Positions 22,318 to 29,959 of a stretch of DNA of 43,466 nucleotides are shown piece by piece. This DNA is from Caryophanales bacterium (GTDB lineage Bacteria; Bacillota_I; Bacilli_A; RFN20; CAG-288), in the NCBI GenBank assembly GCA_021621525.1, contig JAJVUU010000008.1, positions 1 through 43,466 of the forward strand. Reading direction: 5' to 3'. A model generated the notes under the pieces. That model was not told where the DNA came from. It ran no database searches and saw nothing but the letters and a program-made list of their open reading frames with translations. Each line of letters begins with the position of its first letter. Positions within the stretch are counted from its first letter, which is position 1. A program made the position numbers and the translations under genes.

Positions 22318-24954
22318 ATGAATGATGAAAATGAGATGGAAACAACTGAACAGTTCAACAAGCTGCTCGAAAGTGTCAGGAAAGCTCAGGAAGTCTATGC
22401 TACCTATACTCAGGAACAGGTAGACAAGATCTTCCAGGCTGCTGCCATCGCTGCCAATAAGGCCCGTATTCCACTTGCCAAGGAAGCCGTCGAAGAGACT
22501 GGCATGGGTGTTGTGGAAGACAAGGTCATCAAGAATCACTTTGCCAGCGAATATATTTATAATGCATATCGTTATGCCAAGACCTGCGACGTCCTGGAAA
22601 GAGATGATGACAATGGCTATCAGACGGTTGCCGAGCCTTTGGGAATCTTGGGTGGCATCGTTCCGACGACCAATCCGACTTCGACGGTCATCTTCAAGTC
22701 CTTGCTTGCCTTGAAGACCAGGAACGGCATCATCTTCTCGCCTCATCCAAGAGCGACCAGGTGCACCATCCATGCTGCCCAGATTGTCTTGGATGCTGCC
22801 GTCAAGGCAGGTGCTCCGGAAGGCATCATCGGATGGATTGAAAAGCCGTCCATCCAGGCTTCCGGCCTTTTGATGAAGTCCTGTGACTGCATCTTGGCTA
22901 CCGGTGGTCCGGGTATGGTCACCGCTGCCTATTCTTCCGGCAAGCCGGCTATCGGTGTCGGCCCTGGAAATGCTCCAGTCATCATCGATGATTCTGCCGA
23001 CATCAAGATGGCTGTCTCTTCCATCATCCATGGAAAGACTTTCGACAATGGTATGATCTGCGCTTCCGAGAACTCCGTCATTGCCCTTGACGGAATCTAT
23101 GAAGAAGTCAAGAAAGAACTCATCTACCGTGGTTGCTACTTCCTGGACAAGGAAGAACTTGAAAAGGTCAGGAAGACCATCATCGTCCATGGAGCTTCCA
23201 ATGCCAAGGTCGTCGGCAAGAGTGCTGCCTTCATCGCTGAAATGGCTGGCTTCAAGGTCCCCGAAGAGACCAAGATTCTCGTCGGCGAAGTCGAGAAGAC
23301 CGATCCGAGCGAAGAATTTGCCCACGAAAAGCTTTGCCCTGTCCTTGCCATGTATCATGCTGCTGATTTCGACGATGCCATGGCCAAGGCCAAGGTTCTT
23401 CTGAAGTCCGGCTGGGGTCATACGGCTGACCTATATTGCGATGTCCTCAATCATTCCGATCTCATTGATCGCTTTAAGAATGAGATGCAGGCCTGCCGTC
23501 TTTTGGTCAATACCCCTTCTTCCTTGGGTGGTATCGGTGATATCTATAATTTCCGCATCAAGCCGTCCCTTACCTTGGGCTGTGGTTCCTGGGGTGGAAA
23601 CTCCGTTTCCGGACAGGTCGGCATCGAAAATCTTTTGAATATCAAGACGTTAGCAATAAGGAGAGAAAATATGCTTTGGTTCAGAGCTCCGAGCAAGATC
23701 TTCTTCAAGCCTGGCTGCTTGAATAAGGCTCTTGAAGAGTTGAAATATGTCTATGACAAGAAGAGAGTCCTCATCGTCACCGATAAGTTCCTCTTCACTT
23801 CCGGCATGGCTGACAAGATTGTCAAGCCGCTTCAGAGACTTGGCATCCAGACTGAAATCTATTCCAACGTCGCACCTGATCCGACCCTTGCCTGTGCCGA
23901 AGAGATCGTCTCCGTCTGCAAGTTCTTCATGCCGGATACCATCATCGCCCTCGGTGGCGGTTCCCCGATGGATGCTGCCAAGATTGCCTGGGTCATGTAT
24001 GAACATCCGGAAGTCAGCTTCGAGGACATGGCCATGGACTTCATGGATATCAGAAAGAGAGTCATCTCCTTCCCGAAGATGGGTGATAAGGCCATGCTCG
24101 TCTGCGTTCCGACGACTGCCGGTACCGGTTCTGAAGTCACTCCGTTTGCCATCATCACCGATCAGAGAGACGGAACCAAGTATCCTATCACCGATTATGA
24201 ACTGATGCCGAATATGGCCATCATCGATTCTGACCTCATGCTTAACATCCCCAAGGGACTTACCAGAGCATCCGGTATCGATGCCTTGACCCACTGCATG
24301 GAAGCCTATGCTTCTATGTATGCCACTCCTTTCAGCGATGCTCTTGCCAAGGAAGGTATCGAAGAAATCTTCAAGTATCTTCCGAGAGCCTATCATAATG
24401 GCGGCACCGATCCTGAAGCCAGAGAGCATATGGCCCATGCCGCCACTTTGGCCGGTATGTCCTTTGCCAATGCCTTCTTGGGCATCGACCACTCCTGCGG
24501 TCATAAGCTTGGCGCCTATCATCATCTTCCCCATGGTGTCTGCGTCTCTTTGATGCTCGATGAAGTCATGAAGTTCAACGCCGGTGAACAGCCTACCAAG
24601 ATGGGTACCTTCCCGCAGTACAAGTATCCTCATACGCTCAGAAGATATTGCGAAATCGCTGAGATGCTCGGCATCACCGGAAAGGACGATGAGACCAAGT
24701 TCAAGAAGCTTCTTCAGAAGATCGACGACCTCAAGAGGGATATCGAACTTCCGATGACCATCAAGGAAGCCGGTATCGACGAAGGCAAGTTCCTTGCCAC
24801 TCTCGACGAGATGAGCGAAGCTGCCTTCAACGACCAGTGCACCGGTGCCAACCCGCGTTATCCTTTGATTTCTGAAATCAAGACGTTATATCTTCAGGCA
24901 TATTACGGCGAAGAAGAGTATAATAAGAGCAAGAAAATGAAAAAGGAGAACTAA
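22318..24954 (+). CDS. adhE: Bifunctional acetaldehyde/alcohol dehydrogenase AdhE
   Basis: Reduces acetyl-CoA to acetaldehyde and then ethanol, regenerating NAD+ in mixed-acid fermentation. The N-terminal aldehyde dehydrogenase half has the VGPGNAPV motif and catalytic Cys248 in NGMICASEN; a linker (about residues 440-460) leads to the iron-dependent alcohol dehydrogenase half, with GGGSPMDAAK, PTTAGTGSEVTPFA, the ligand region ALTHCMEAYAS and GIDHSCGHKLGAYHHLPHG. 878 residues is normal and both halves look intact. It is the first gene of a two-gene operon, 3 nt before a phosphotransferase-like gene. Upstream sequence predicts catabolite control plus an unidentified operator, consistent with redox or sugar regulation. 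Confidence 0.97.
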   Translation: MNDENEMETTEQFNKLLESVRKAQEVYATYTQEQVDKIFQAAAIAANKARIPLAKEAVEETGMGVVEDKVIKNHFASEYIYNAYRYAKTCDVLERDDDNGYQTVAEPLGILGGIVPTTNPTSTVIFKSLLALKTRNGIIFSPHPRATRCTIHAAQIVLDAAVKAGAPEGIIGWIEKPSIQASGLLMKSCDCILATGGPGMVTAAYSSGKPAIGVGPGNAPVIIDDSADIKMAVSSIIHGKTFDNGMICASENSVIALDGIYEEVKKELIYRGCYFLDKEELEKVRKTIIVHGASNAKVVGKSAAFIAEMAGFKVPEETKILVGEVEKTDPSEEFAHEKLCPVLAMYHAADFDDAMAKAKVLLKSGWGHTADLYCDVLNHSDLIDRFKNEMQACRLLVNTPSSLGGIGDIYNFRIKPSLTLGCGSWGGNSVSGQVGIENLLNIKTLAIRRENMLWFRAPSKIFFKPGCLNKALEELKYVYDKKRVLIVTDKFLFTSGMADKIVKPLQRLGIQTEIYSNVAPDPTLACAEEIVSVCKFFMPDTIIALGGGSPMDAAKIAWVMYEHPEVSFEDMAMDFMDIRKRVISFPKMGDKAMLVCVPTTAGTGSEVTPFAIITDQRDGTKYPITDYELMPNMAIIDSDLMLNIPKGLTRASGIDALTHCMEAYASMYATPFSDALAKEGIEEIFKYLPRAYHNGGTDPEAREHMAHAATLAGMSFANAFLGIDHSCGHKLGAYHHLPHGVCVSLMLDEVMKFNAGEQPTKMGTFPQYKYPHTLRRYCEIAEMLGITGKDDETKFKKLLQKIDDLKRDIELPMTIKEAGIDEGKFLATLDEMSEAAFNDQCTGANPRYPLISEIKTLYLQAYYGEEEYNKSKKMKKEN

Positions 24955-24957
24955 CTC

Positions 24958-25725
24958 ATGGCTACAAAAGATTTAGGCGAAGTCATTTCCGAACACAATC
25001 ACAAGAAGGTCTATCTCAAGGATGGTGTCATCACCAAGGTCTTTGATCATAAGTTCTTCGATGGTTCCTTCGCTATGAAGGAAGCAATGTATCAGCAGTA
25101 TGCCTTCGAAAGCAAGATTTCCGTTCCGGAGGTCTATGAAATCTTCAAGGTCGGCGATGACTGGGCCTTCTCTTCCCAGCAGATCAAGGGAAAGACTCTT
25201 GCCCAGATGATTGAAGAAGATCCAGAGAACAAGAAGAAGTACATCGTGGAACTTGTCAAGATCCATATCCAGCTTCTTTCCCGTCTCTCCAGCAACCTCA
25301 TGCTTCCCAAACTCAAGGACAAGCTCAATGCCTATATCAACGATTCCAGCCTTCCTTCTGCCACGAGATATGACTTGCAGAGCAAGCTTGAAAGGATGCC
25401 GAACCACTATAAGTTCTGCCATGGCGACTTCTTCCCACAGAACATCATCTTCGACGAAGAAGGCAAATACTACATCCTTGACTGGGCTCATGTCACCAGA
25501 GGCAATGCTTCTGCCGATGCTGCCATGACCTATCTTCTCTTCCTTCTGGAAGGCGATGACAAGGCTGCCAACATCTATCTCAAGGAATTCTGCAAGAAGA
25601 CATACACCGATCCTAGCTATGTCCAGCATTGGATTTCCGTCTGCTCTGCAGCCAAGCTGAAGTCTGTCAGCGATGAAGCACAGAAGAAGCTTCTCCTTGA
25701 CAATATCGACGTCGTCGAATACTGA
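24958..25725 (+). CDS. Aminoglycoside-phosphotransferase-like (APH family) kinase
   Basis: Small-molecule kinase fold: the catalytic loop CHGDFFPQN places Asp157 and Asn162, the metal-binding ILDWAHV gives Asp175, and an N-lobe Lys (about Lys27, in TKVFDHKFF) may bind ATP. 255 residues, no membrane segment. The APH superfamily includes antibiotic kinases, choline, homoserine and fructosamine kinases; nothing here points to antibiotic resistance. AAAAGGAG stands just before the ATG, and the 3-nt gap to adhE means co-transcription, so a metabolic or regulatory role connected to fermentation (for example on a damaged cofactor or sugar) is plausible. Substrate unknown. Confidence 0.8.
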   Translation: MATKDLGEVISEHNHKKVYLKDGVITKVFDHKFFDGSFAMKEAMYQQYAFESKISVPEVYEIFKVGDDWAFSSQQIKGKTLAQMIEEDPENKKKYIVELVKIHIQLLSRLSSNLMLPKLKDKLNAYINDSSLPSATRYDLQSKLERMPNHYKFCHGDFFPQNIIFDEEGKYYILDWAHVTRGNASADAAMTYLLFLLEGDDKAANIYLKEFCKKTYTDPSYVQHWISVCSAAKLKSVSDEAQKKLLLDNIDVVEY

Positions 25726-25744
25726 TATCATCTTTGGATTTGCT

Positions 25745-25770
25745 AAGGCACCCTTTTCGGGGTGCCTTTT
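25745..25770 (+). terminator. Terminator of the adhE operon
   Basis: Stem AAGGCACCC (25745-25753), loop TTTTCG, GGGTGCCTT (25760-25768), then T. Confidence 0.85.
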
Positions 25771-25808
25771 GACATCATAGGAATCAATCGACGGATGAGC
25801 TTTTACGA

Positions 25809-25837
25809 TTGACAGTGAAAATGCTGTTCTGTAGACT
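25809..25837 (+). promoter_or_regulatory. Promoter of the broken response-regulator gene
   Basis: Consensus -35 TTGACA (25809-25814), 17-bp spacer, -10 TAGACT (25832-25837). Only 6 nt separate the -10 from ATG 25844, so transcripts would begin at the start codon (leaderless). Confidence 0.55.
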
Positions 25838-25843
25838 CTAGGC

Positions 25844-25966
25844 ATGACAAAGCTTGCAATCGCCGTTGTCGAAGACAGCGATACGGATTATTGTTCGTTT
25901 CTTGAAATCATCAACAGATATGAGAAAAGCTTAGGCGATATGTATCTTGGATGTGGACGATGGTAA
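25844..25966 (+). pseudogene. N-terminal remnant of a LytTR-type response regulator
   Basis: A 40-codon frame starts MTKLAIAVVEDSDTDY, the typical first strand and acidic pocket (Glu-Asp) of a receiver domain, continues through the first helix (FLEIINRYEKS) and then loses similarity and stops. Full receivers need about 120 residues. A matching C-terminal LytTR fragment lies at 26720-26898 on the same strand, so this is the front end of one decayed gene. Confidence in a receiver origin is good; in expression, low. Confidence 0.6.
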
Positions 25967-26289
25967 GAGCAGACGGAATTGATTGAATTATGATTTGTTG
26001 TCCTGCAGTTGATCATAACATGGATGAACGACGGATTTTTGGTGATCAGCGGAAAATGTAGTTGAAAAGAAACTTGCTGACGGAATCTAAGAATATCCAG
26101 CCCGTGTTTTCCTTGTGAAAGCTGTTGTCTGAATGATCAAGACTTTTTTTGACCGAACACCGATTTATAAAGAAAAGCAAAAATCAAATATAAAACATTC
26201 TTTTATCTTTTATAGAATTGGTAAATCTAAAATTATTTAAAATTTAGATTAAAGCTATAAATTGAGTGATTTTGTGATTAAAGCAAAAC
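25967..26289. other. Non-coding AT-rich stretch upstream of the toxin-like locus
   Basis: No gene seen. It may hold eroded response-regulator sequence. A weak 4-bp hairpin followed by seven T lies near 26128-26149. An 8-bp AT inverted repeat, AATCTAAA (26224-26231) with TTTAGATT (26243-26250), lies about 40 bp before the toxin promoter and could be a protein-binding site. Confidence 0.5.
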
Positions 26290-26318
26290 TTGTGCTTGCT
26301 TATGTTGTCAGATATAAT
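26290..26318 (+). promoter_or_regulatory. Promoter of the toxin-like mRNA
   Basis: -35 TTGTGC (26290-26295), 17-bp spacer, -10 TATAAT (26313-26318). The +7 position, 26325, is exactly the first base of the hairpin described next. Confidence 0.65.
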
Positions 26319-26324
26319 ATGGAT

Positions 26325-26338
26325 GGTCCGAAAGGACC
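26325..26338 (+). other. 5'-terminal tetraloop hairpin of the toxin-like mRNA
   Basis: GGTCC-GAAA-GGACC forms a perfect 5-bp GNRA-tetraloop hairpin at the predicted +1. Extremely 5' stem-loops of this kind stabilise long-lived type I toxin mRNAs. Confidence 0.6.
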
Positions 26339-26342
26339 TAAA

Positions 26343-26353
26343 AGAGAAGCCAC
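26343..26353 (+). repeat. 11-nt inverted repeat, 5' arm
   Basis: AGAGAAGCCAC; its exact reverse complement GTGGCTTCTCT is at 26576-26586. In an mRNA covering both, the arms could pair end to end and lock the 5' region. Confidence 0.75.
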
Positions 26354-26419
26354 GGGAAATTCAATCAAAACGAGTGCCTCACCTATGGGACTATATGACA
26401 CTCATGGAGGTTGTTTCCT

Positions 26420-26521
26420 ATGGACTACACATTGTTAGTTCTGGTTATCATCATCCTGTATCTTCTCAGAGATTCCAAGAAGAACAAGGATGGGGACGAT
26501 ACGAAAAAAGGCGGCCACTAA
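26420..26521 (+). CDS. 33-residue membrane peptide, candidate type I toxin
   Basis: The peptide reads MDYTLLVLVIIILYLLRD and then a charged tail (SKKNKDGDDTKKGGH): a short polar start, one hydrophobic helix of about 13-14 residues and a hydrophilic C-terminus, the layout of Fst/TxpA-type toxic peptides (Fst is also 33 residues), though I see no direct sequence match. GGAGG (26406-26410) lies 9 nt before the ATG and may be masked: CCTC at 26377-26380 is complementary to GAGG, and GAGTG (26372-26376) can pair with CACTC (26399-26403). The 95-nt leader, 5' hairpin, 11-nt long-range repeat and an overlapping antisense RNA all support a type I toxin-antitoxin locus. The plus-strand terminator was not found. 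Confidence 0.6.
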   Translation: MDYTLLVLVIIILYLLRDSKKNKDGDDTKKGGH

Positions 26522-26526
26522 CCGCC
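26504..26526 (-). terminator. Terminator of the antisense RNA
   Basis: On the minus strand GGCGG (26526-26522), 7-nt loop, CCGCC (26514-26510), then six T (26509-26504). On the plus strand there is no T-run, so it serves the minus-strand RNA only. Confidence 0.75.
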
Positions 26527-26575
26527 CTGAAGTTGAGTCCGATTGATACTCTAGACACGGGAATGTCTTAGCCTT

Positions 26576-26586
26576 GTGGCTTCTCT
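26576..26586 (+). repeat. 11-nt inverted repeat, 3' arm
   Basis: GTGGCTTCTCT, exact complement of 26343-26353; lies close to the predicted 5' end of the antisense RNA. Confidence 0.75.
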
Positions 26587-26600
26587 CAATCGTTGAATAG

Positions 26601-26629
26601 ATTCTACTCAAATAGAAAGAGAAAATCAA
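26601..26629 (-). promoter_or_regulatory. Promoter of the antisense RNA
   Basis: On the minus strand -35 TTGATT (26629-26624), 17-bp spacer, -10 TAGAAT (26606-26601); start near 26594. Confidence 0.65.
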
Positions 26630-26719
26630 GACAGGTGAAGCAAAACTTCTGTTGTAAAGGATTGTACTTCCATTACCATAGATTTTGATTGAATAGGATA
26701 GATGGCGAGTTGATTTTGG

Positions 26720-26898
26720 GATTTGCGCTTTCTTGTCTAGGTCGATCCAATCTATATCGATGAATATCAGAAAGCTTCCCTCAAGGTCCATGGAAAGGAA
26801 ATCCCTGTCAGCAGAACCAGGATTGGATCCAGGCTCCCATCGTCGATGGTATCGGTCTTTCCGTCTTAGCTCTTCAGGACGCTTTCAAGGCGCTCTAG
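26720..26898 (+). pseudogene. C-terminal remnant of a LytTR DNA-binding domain
   Basis: The frame DLRFLV-stop-VDPIYIDEYQKASLKVHGKEIPVSR (26720-26815) matches the end of LytTR domains, where a conserved RxHRSYLVNxxYI region is followed by GKEIPVSR. It has an in-frame TAG at 26738 and then shifts frame; the neighbouring frame continues DWIQAPIVDGIGLSVLALQ to a stop at 26896-26898, right before a hairpin. With the N-terminal piece at 25844 it marks one inactivated response regulator. Confidence 0.6.
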
Positions 26899-26907
26899 TC
26901 AAAACAG

Positions 26908-26938
26908 GTGCCATTCCTAAAATGGATGGCACGTTTCT
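26908..26938 (+). terminator. Old terminator of the response-regulator gene
   Basis: GTGCCATtCC (26908-26917) pairs with GGATGGCAC (26924-26932), 6-nt loop, one bulge, followed by GTTTCTT. Nine nt after the remnant's final stop. Confidence 0.5.
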
Positions 26939-26945
26939 TCCAACA

Positions 26946-26994
26946 AAAAACGATATTTCCAGATGGCTTTGCCGCCTAAGGAAATATCGTTTTT
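26946..26994. terminator. Strong bidirectional terminator
   Basis: AAAAACGATATTTCC (26946-26960) and GGAAATATCGTTTTT (26980-26994) form a perfect 15-bp stem; the loop contains a GGC-TTT-GCC mini-hairpin. It ends the minus-strand phosphatase gene and any plus-strand read-through. Confidence 0.85.
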
Positions 26995-27007
26995 GATACA
27001 GGATATC

Positions 27008-27850
27008 TCATTGCTCCAGGTAATTGTCCTGCAGTTCCTTCTGGTCTTCCTTGGTGAAGTGAAGCTTCTCAAGGATGAAGTCATCGATGCTTCCAGATTG
27101 TTTTTCCATCTCATCGAGGGCGGCTTCCAGCCAGTTTCTCCTGACACCGGCAACCATCTTGATGGAACTGATGACGATCTCGTCCCTGATATGGCAGATG
27201 TCTCTCAGATAATGTTCTCTGTATTCAGCCTTGGCCTTGGTGTTCTCGTTGGTTCTGAGGTAGTCCTGGATGACGGTTTCCCTATCGACACCAAGCGTCA
27301 GAAGAAGGATGGCAGCTGCAAGTCCGGAGCGGTCTTTCCCGTCGGCACAGTGGAAGAGGATGACTCCTTCTTTGTTTTTCATGCAGAGGCGGAGGAATTC
27401 TTCATAATGCTTTGCTCCGAAGGGCTTGAGCATGTCGCGGTACACCTTTTCGAAGGAGTGGGACATGTCACCGTTCTTGTCCATGCGGAACAGATAGTCG
27501 ATGGTTCCTTTGATGTCCTTGTCTTCGACGTCGAAGTTTGTATGGGGATTCATCTCATAGCCTTTGTTGAGTTCTTCCTGGATGGGCATGTGGAGGAAAG
27601 TGACTCCGGGGATGGTTCTGTCAGGCTCCCTTTGGATTTCATCATATCCACGCATGTCGACTTCATAGCGGGCATGAAGGACGTCTGTAAGATATCGGAT
27701 GTCCTTATCCGTGATATGACTTAGACAGTCTGTCCTGATGAGACGTCCATATCGTATCGTCCTACCATCTTTTGTCTGATACCCTCCGAGATCCCTGGTG
27801 TTGATGGTTCCTTCCAAGGGAATGCGGGTTCCTGGTTTGATGTTGTTCAT
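27008..27850 (-). CDS. Tyrosine/lipid phosphatase of the LpMPTPB-like (Y_phosphatase3) family
   Basis: Protein phosphatase with the P-loop HCADGKDRSG at residues 167-176: Cys168 nucleophile, Arg174, and the Asp/Lys pair typical of the atypical dual-specificity/phosphoinositide-type class. The N-terminal TRDLGGY (18-24) is the second family hallmark, with RTDCLSHIT following. 280 residues, no export signal, so cytosolic unless exported otherwise. Substrate unknown; family members act on phosphotyrosine, phosphoserine or phosphoinositides. Its -10 box is only 9 nt from the ATG and there is no ribosome site, so the mRNA would have almost no leader. It diverges from fbp across a 119-nt gap. Confidence 0.9.
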   Translation of the reverse strand: MNNIKPGTRIPLEGTINTRDLGGYQTKDGRTIRYGRLIRTDCLSHITDKDIRYLTDVLHARYEVDMRGYDEIQREPDRTIPGVTFLHMPIQEELNKGYEMNPHTNFDVEDKDIKGTIDYLFRMDKNGDMSHSFEKVYRDMLKPFGAKHYEEFLRLCMKNKEGVILFHCADGKDRSGLAAAILLLTLGVDRETVIQDYLRTNENTKAKAEYREHYLRDICHIRDEIVISSIKMVAGVRRNWLEAALDEMEKQSGSIDDFILEKLHFTKEDQKELQDNYLEQ

Positions 27851-27859
27851 ATGTATCCA

Positions 27860-27888
27860 ATTATAGCAAAGGAAGCATCGGATGCGAA
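27860..27888 (-). promoter_or_regulatory. Promoter of the phosphatase gene, near-leaderless
   Basis: On the minus strand -35 TTCGCA (27888-27883), 17-bp spacer, -10 TATAAT (27865-27860). Start predicted near 27853, about 3 nt before the ATG. Confidence 0.6.
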
Positions 27889-27901
27889 CCTAAACGCATC
27901 C
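27880..27901. promoter_or_regulatory. Inverted repeat in the divergent promoter region
   Basis: GGATGCG (27880-27886) and CGCATCC (27895-27901), 8 nt apart, overlapping the phosphatase -35 box and lying about 20 bp upstream of the fbp -35 region. Candidate operator for one or both genes. Confidence 0.45.
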
Positions 27902-27920
27902 AAACAGGTTGGAAAGTAAT

Positions 27921-27948
27921 TTCTTTTTCACTCGTTTCTACGTATAAT
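27921..27948 (+). promoter_or_regulatory. fbp promoter
   Basis: -10 TATAAT (27943-27948) with weak -35 TTCTTT (27921-27926, 16 bp). GAGGTG precedes ATG 27970 by a few nt. Confidence 0.5.
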
Positions 27949-27969
27949 CTACGTATAGCGAGGTGCTTT

Positions 27970-29904
27970 ATGAGAGATTTAGACTACCTGAGACTGCTTT
28001 CCAAATCCTTCCCTGACATCAAGTCGGCTGGTACGGAAATCATCAACCTTTCTGCCATCTGTGAACTTCCCAAGGGAACGGAGTTCTTTTTGAGCGACGT
28101 CCATGGAGAATATGAGAGCTTTTCCTATCTGATGCGTTCCTGTTCCGGTGTCATCATGACAAAGATGAAGAAGGCGCTTGGAAACAGCCTGAGTGCCGAG
28201 GAATACGAGGAACTATCCAAGATCACCTATTATCCGGAAGAAGTGATCCCGATGATGTTCCGCTATCAGAAACCATCCATAGAATGGCAGAAGAAGACGA
28301 TTGAGAACCTTATTCTGGTCGCAAGGTTCGTCTCCAGCAAATATACCCGTAGCAAGGTCCGCAAGCGTATGCCGAAGGCTTATGGCTATACCATGGATGA
28401 ACTCATCAATACGAACTCCGACGATCTCAATACCCAGAACTATCATGAGGCTGTCGTCAACAACATCATCGAAATCGGCTTTGCCGACAAATATATCATC
28501 GAGCTGGCCAAGCTGATCCAGACCCTTTGCATCGACCATCTTCATATCGTAGGTGATATCTTTGACAGAGGGCCTAGAGCAGATAAGATCATGGATGAAC
28601 TGATGATGTTTCCGGAAATCGACATCCAATGGGGAAACCATGATGCAACATGGATCGGTGCCGCAAACGGAAACATGGCCTGTATTGCCAATGTCCTTCA
28701 TATCGCGACACTGTATAATTCCTTTGACGTCCTTGAATCCGGATATGGCATCAACCTCAGGCCTCTTTCGATGTATGCCGAAGAACTATATAAGGATGAT
28801 CCATGCCTTAGATTCAGACCGCATCTTCTGGATGCCAACGTCTCTGATTCCGTCTCACCGGATCTGGCTGGCAAGATGTGCAAGGTCATCACCATCATCA
28901 TGTTCAAGCTGGAAGGCCAGCTCATCAAGAGACATCCGGAATATCATCTTGGGACAAGACTTCTTTTGGATGGATTGGATATTGAAAACAAGACATTCAT
29001 CATTAATGGAAAGTCATTCACGCTGGAAGATAGCAACCTACCTACATTCATGAAAGATGATATCCGTGCATTGACTGATGAAGAACTTTCCTTGATGAAG
29101 ACGCTCCAGTATAGCTTCACACATTCCGAGAGGCTTCAGAGACATATCCGGTTCTTATTGAAGAAAGGAAGCATGTATACTGTCTATAACGGCAACCTCC
29201 TTTATCATGCATGCATCCCGATGAATGCCGATGGAACCTTCATGGAAGTCGAAACGCCGGATGGAACCTTCTCGGGAAAGAAATATCTCGATTACTGTGA
29301 AAGAAGGATCAGACATGCCTGCATGCTTCCCATGGATGATCCAAAGAAGGAATTTGAAACGGACTTCTTGTGGTATATGTGGTGCGGACCGAAGTCTCCC
29401 CTGTTTGGCAAAGACCAGATCACGACTTATGAAAGAACCTTCAGCGATGATACCTCTTTATATCATGAGGATTACAATCCCTATTATGAACTGGCCAAGA
29501 GAAAGGATGTCGTCGAGATGATCCTGGAAGAATTCGATGCTGACAAGAAGCACGGCCACATCGTCAACGGACATGTTCCGGTATTGGTCAACAAAGGAGA
29601 ATCACCGATCAAGGCGGAAGGAAGGCTCTTCAAGATCGACGGTGGCCTTGCCAAGTCGTTCCATTCCAAGACGGGCATCGCCGGATATACGTTGATATCC
29701 AATTCCCATCACATCGCCCTCGTCCAGCATAAGAACTTCGTCAAAGGAGCAGACAACCTGTCCAAAGTGAAGATTGTCGAGAAGTTTGACAAGCGTATCC
29801 TTGTCAAGGATACCGACAAGGGAAAAATGCTTTCCAGACAGATAGCCGATCTGAAGGAACTGATTGAAGCGTATCGACAGGGCAGGATTCCTGAAGCCAA
29901 ATAA
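27970..29904 (+). CDS. fbp: Class III fructose-1,6-bisphosphatase
   Basis: Gluconeogenic phosphatase converting fructose-1,6-bisphosphate to fructose-6-phosphate; this class is characteristic of Bacillota and belongs to the calcineurin-like metallophosphoesterases. Metal-ligand motifs are visible: SDVHGEYE (42-49), VGDIFDRGP (194-202), WGNHDATW (221-228) and NGHVPV in the C-terminal half, with a final GGLAKSFHSKTGIAGYTL. 644 residues is the normal class III length. It stands alone between its promoter and a bidirectional terminator. Confidence 0.96.
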   Translation: MRDLDYLRLLSKSFPDIKSAGTEIINLSAICELPKGTEFFLSDVHGEYESFSYLMRSCSGVIMTKMKKALGNSLSAEEYEELSKITYYPEEVIPMMFRYQKPSIEWQKKTIENLILVARFVSSKYTRSKVRKRMPKAYGYTMDELINTNSDDLNTQNYHEAVVNNIIEIGFADKYIIELAKLIQTLCIDHLHIVGDIFDRGPRADKIMDELMMFPEIDIQWGNHDATWIGAANGNMACIANVLHIATLYNSFDVLESGYGINLRPLSMYAEELYKDDPCLRFRPHLLDANVSDSVSPDLAGKMCKVITIIMFKLEGQLIKRHPEYHLGTRLLLDGLDIENKTFIINGKSFTLEDSNLPTFMKDDIRALTDEELSLMKTLQYSFTHSERLQRHIRFLLKKGSMYTVYNGNLLYHACIPMNADGTFMEVETPDGTFSGKKYLDYCERRIRHACMLPMDDPKKEFETDFLWYMWCGPKSPLFGKDQITTYERTFSDDTSLYHEDYNPYYELAKRKDVVEMILEEFDADKKHGHIVNGHVPVLVNKGESPIKAEGRLFKIDGGLAKSFHSKTGIAGYTLISNSHHIALVQHKNFVKGADNLSKVKIVEKFDKRILVKDTDKGKMLSRQIADLKELIEAYRQGRIPEAK

Positions 29905-29952
29905 AAAACCGCCAGGCAGTTTCCATATAGAAATCTGTCCTGACGGTCTTTT
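29905..29952. terminator. Bidirectional terminator between fbp and dnaJ
   Basis: ACCGCCAGGCAG (29908-29919) pairs with CTGTCCTGACGGT (29935-29947) with one mismatch and a bulge, flanked by A6 on the left and TCTTTTG on the right. Confidence 0.8.
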
Positions 29953-29959
29953 GTTTGGA

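Larger units (their letters stand above)
26504..26594 (-). ncRNA. Candidate antisense antitoxin RNA of about 90 nt
   Basis: Predicted from a minus-strand promoter (start near 26594) to a terminator ending at 26504. It overlaps the last codons of the peptide gene and the mRNA region after it. It would fold into two hairpins: CTAAGACA...TGTCTAG (about 26571-26551, loop TTCCCG) and the terminator stem. Its 5' end contains the same AGAGAAGCCAC word as the toxin mRNA 5' region, so it can pair with the mRNA copy of GTGGCTTCTCT and compete with the internal 5'/3' interaction. Convergent arrangement with a 3'-overlapping RNA resembles txpA/RatA-type and par-type loci. Confidence 0.55.

Noticed and set aside
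26435..26791. 118-codon open frame on the minus strand across the toxin-like locus
   Set aside because: No ribosome site, no recognisable domain, and it crosses two predicted promoters, a terminator and the LytTR remnant; better explained as chance.
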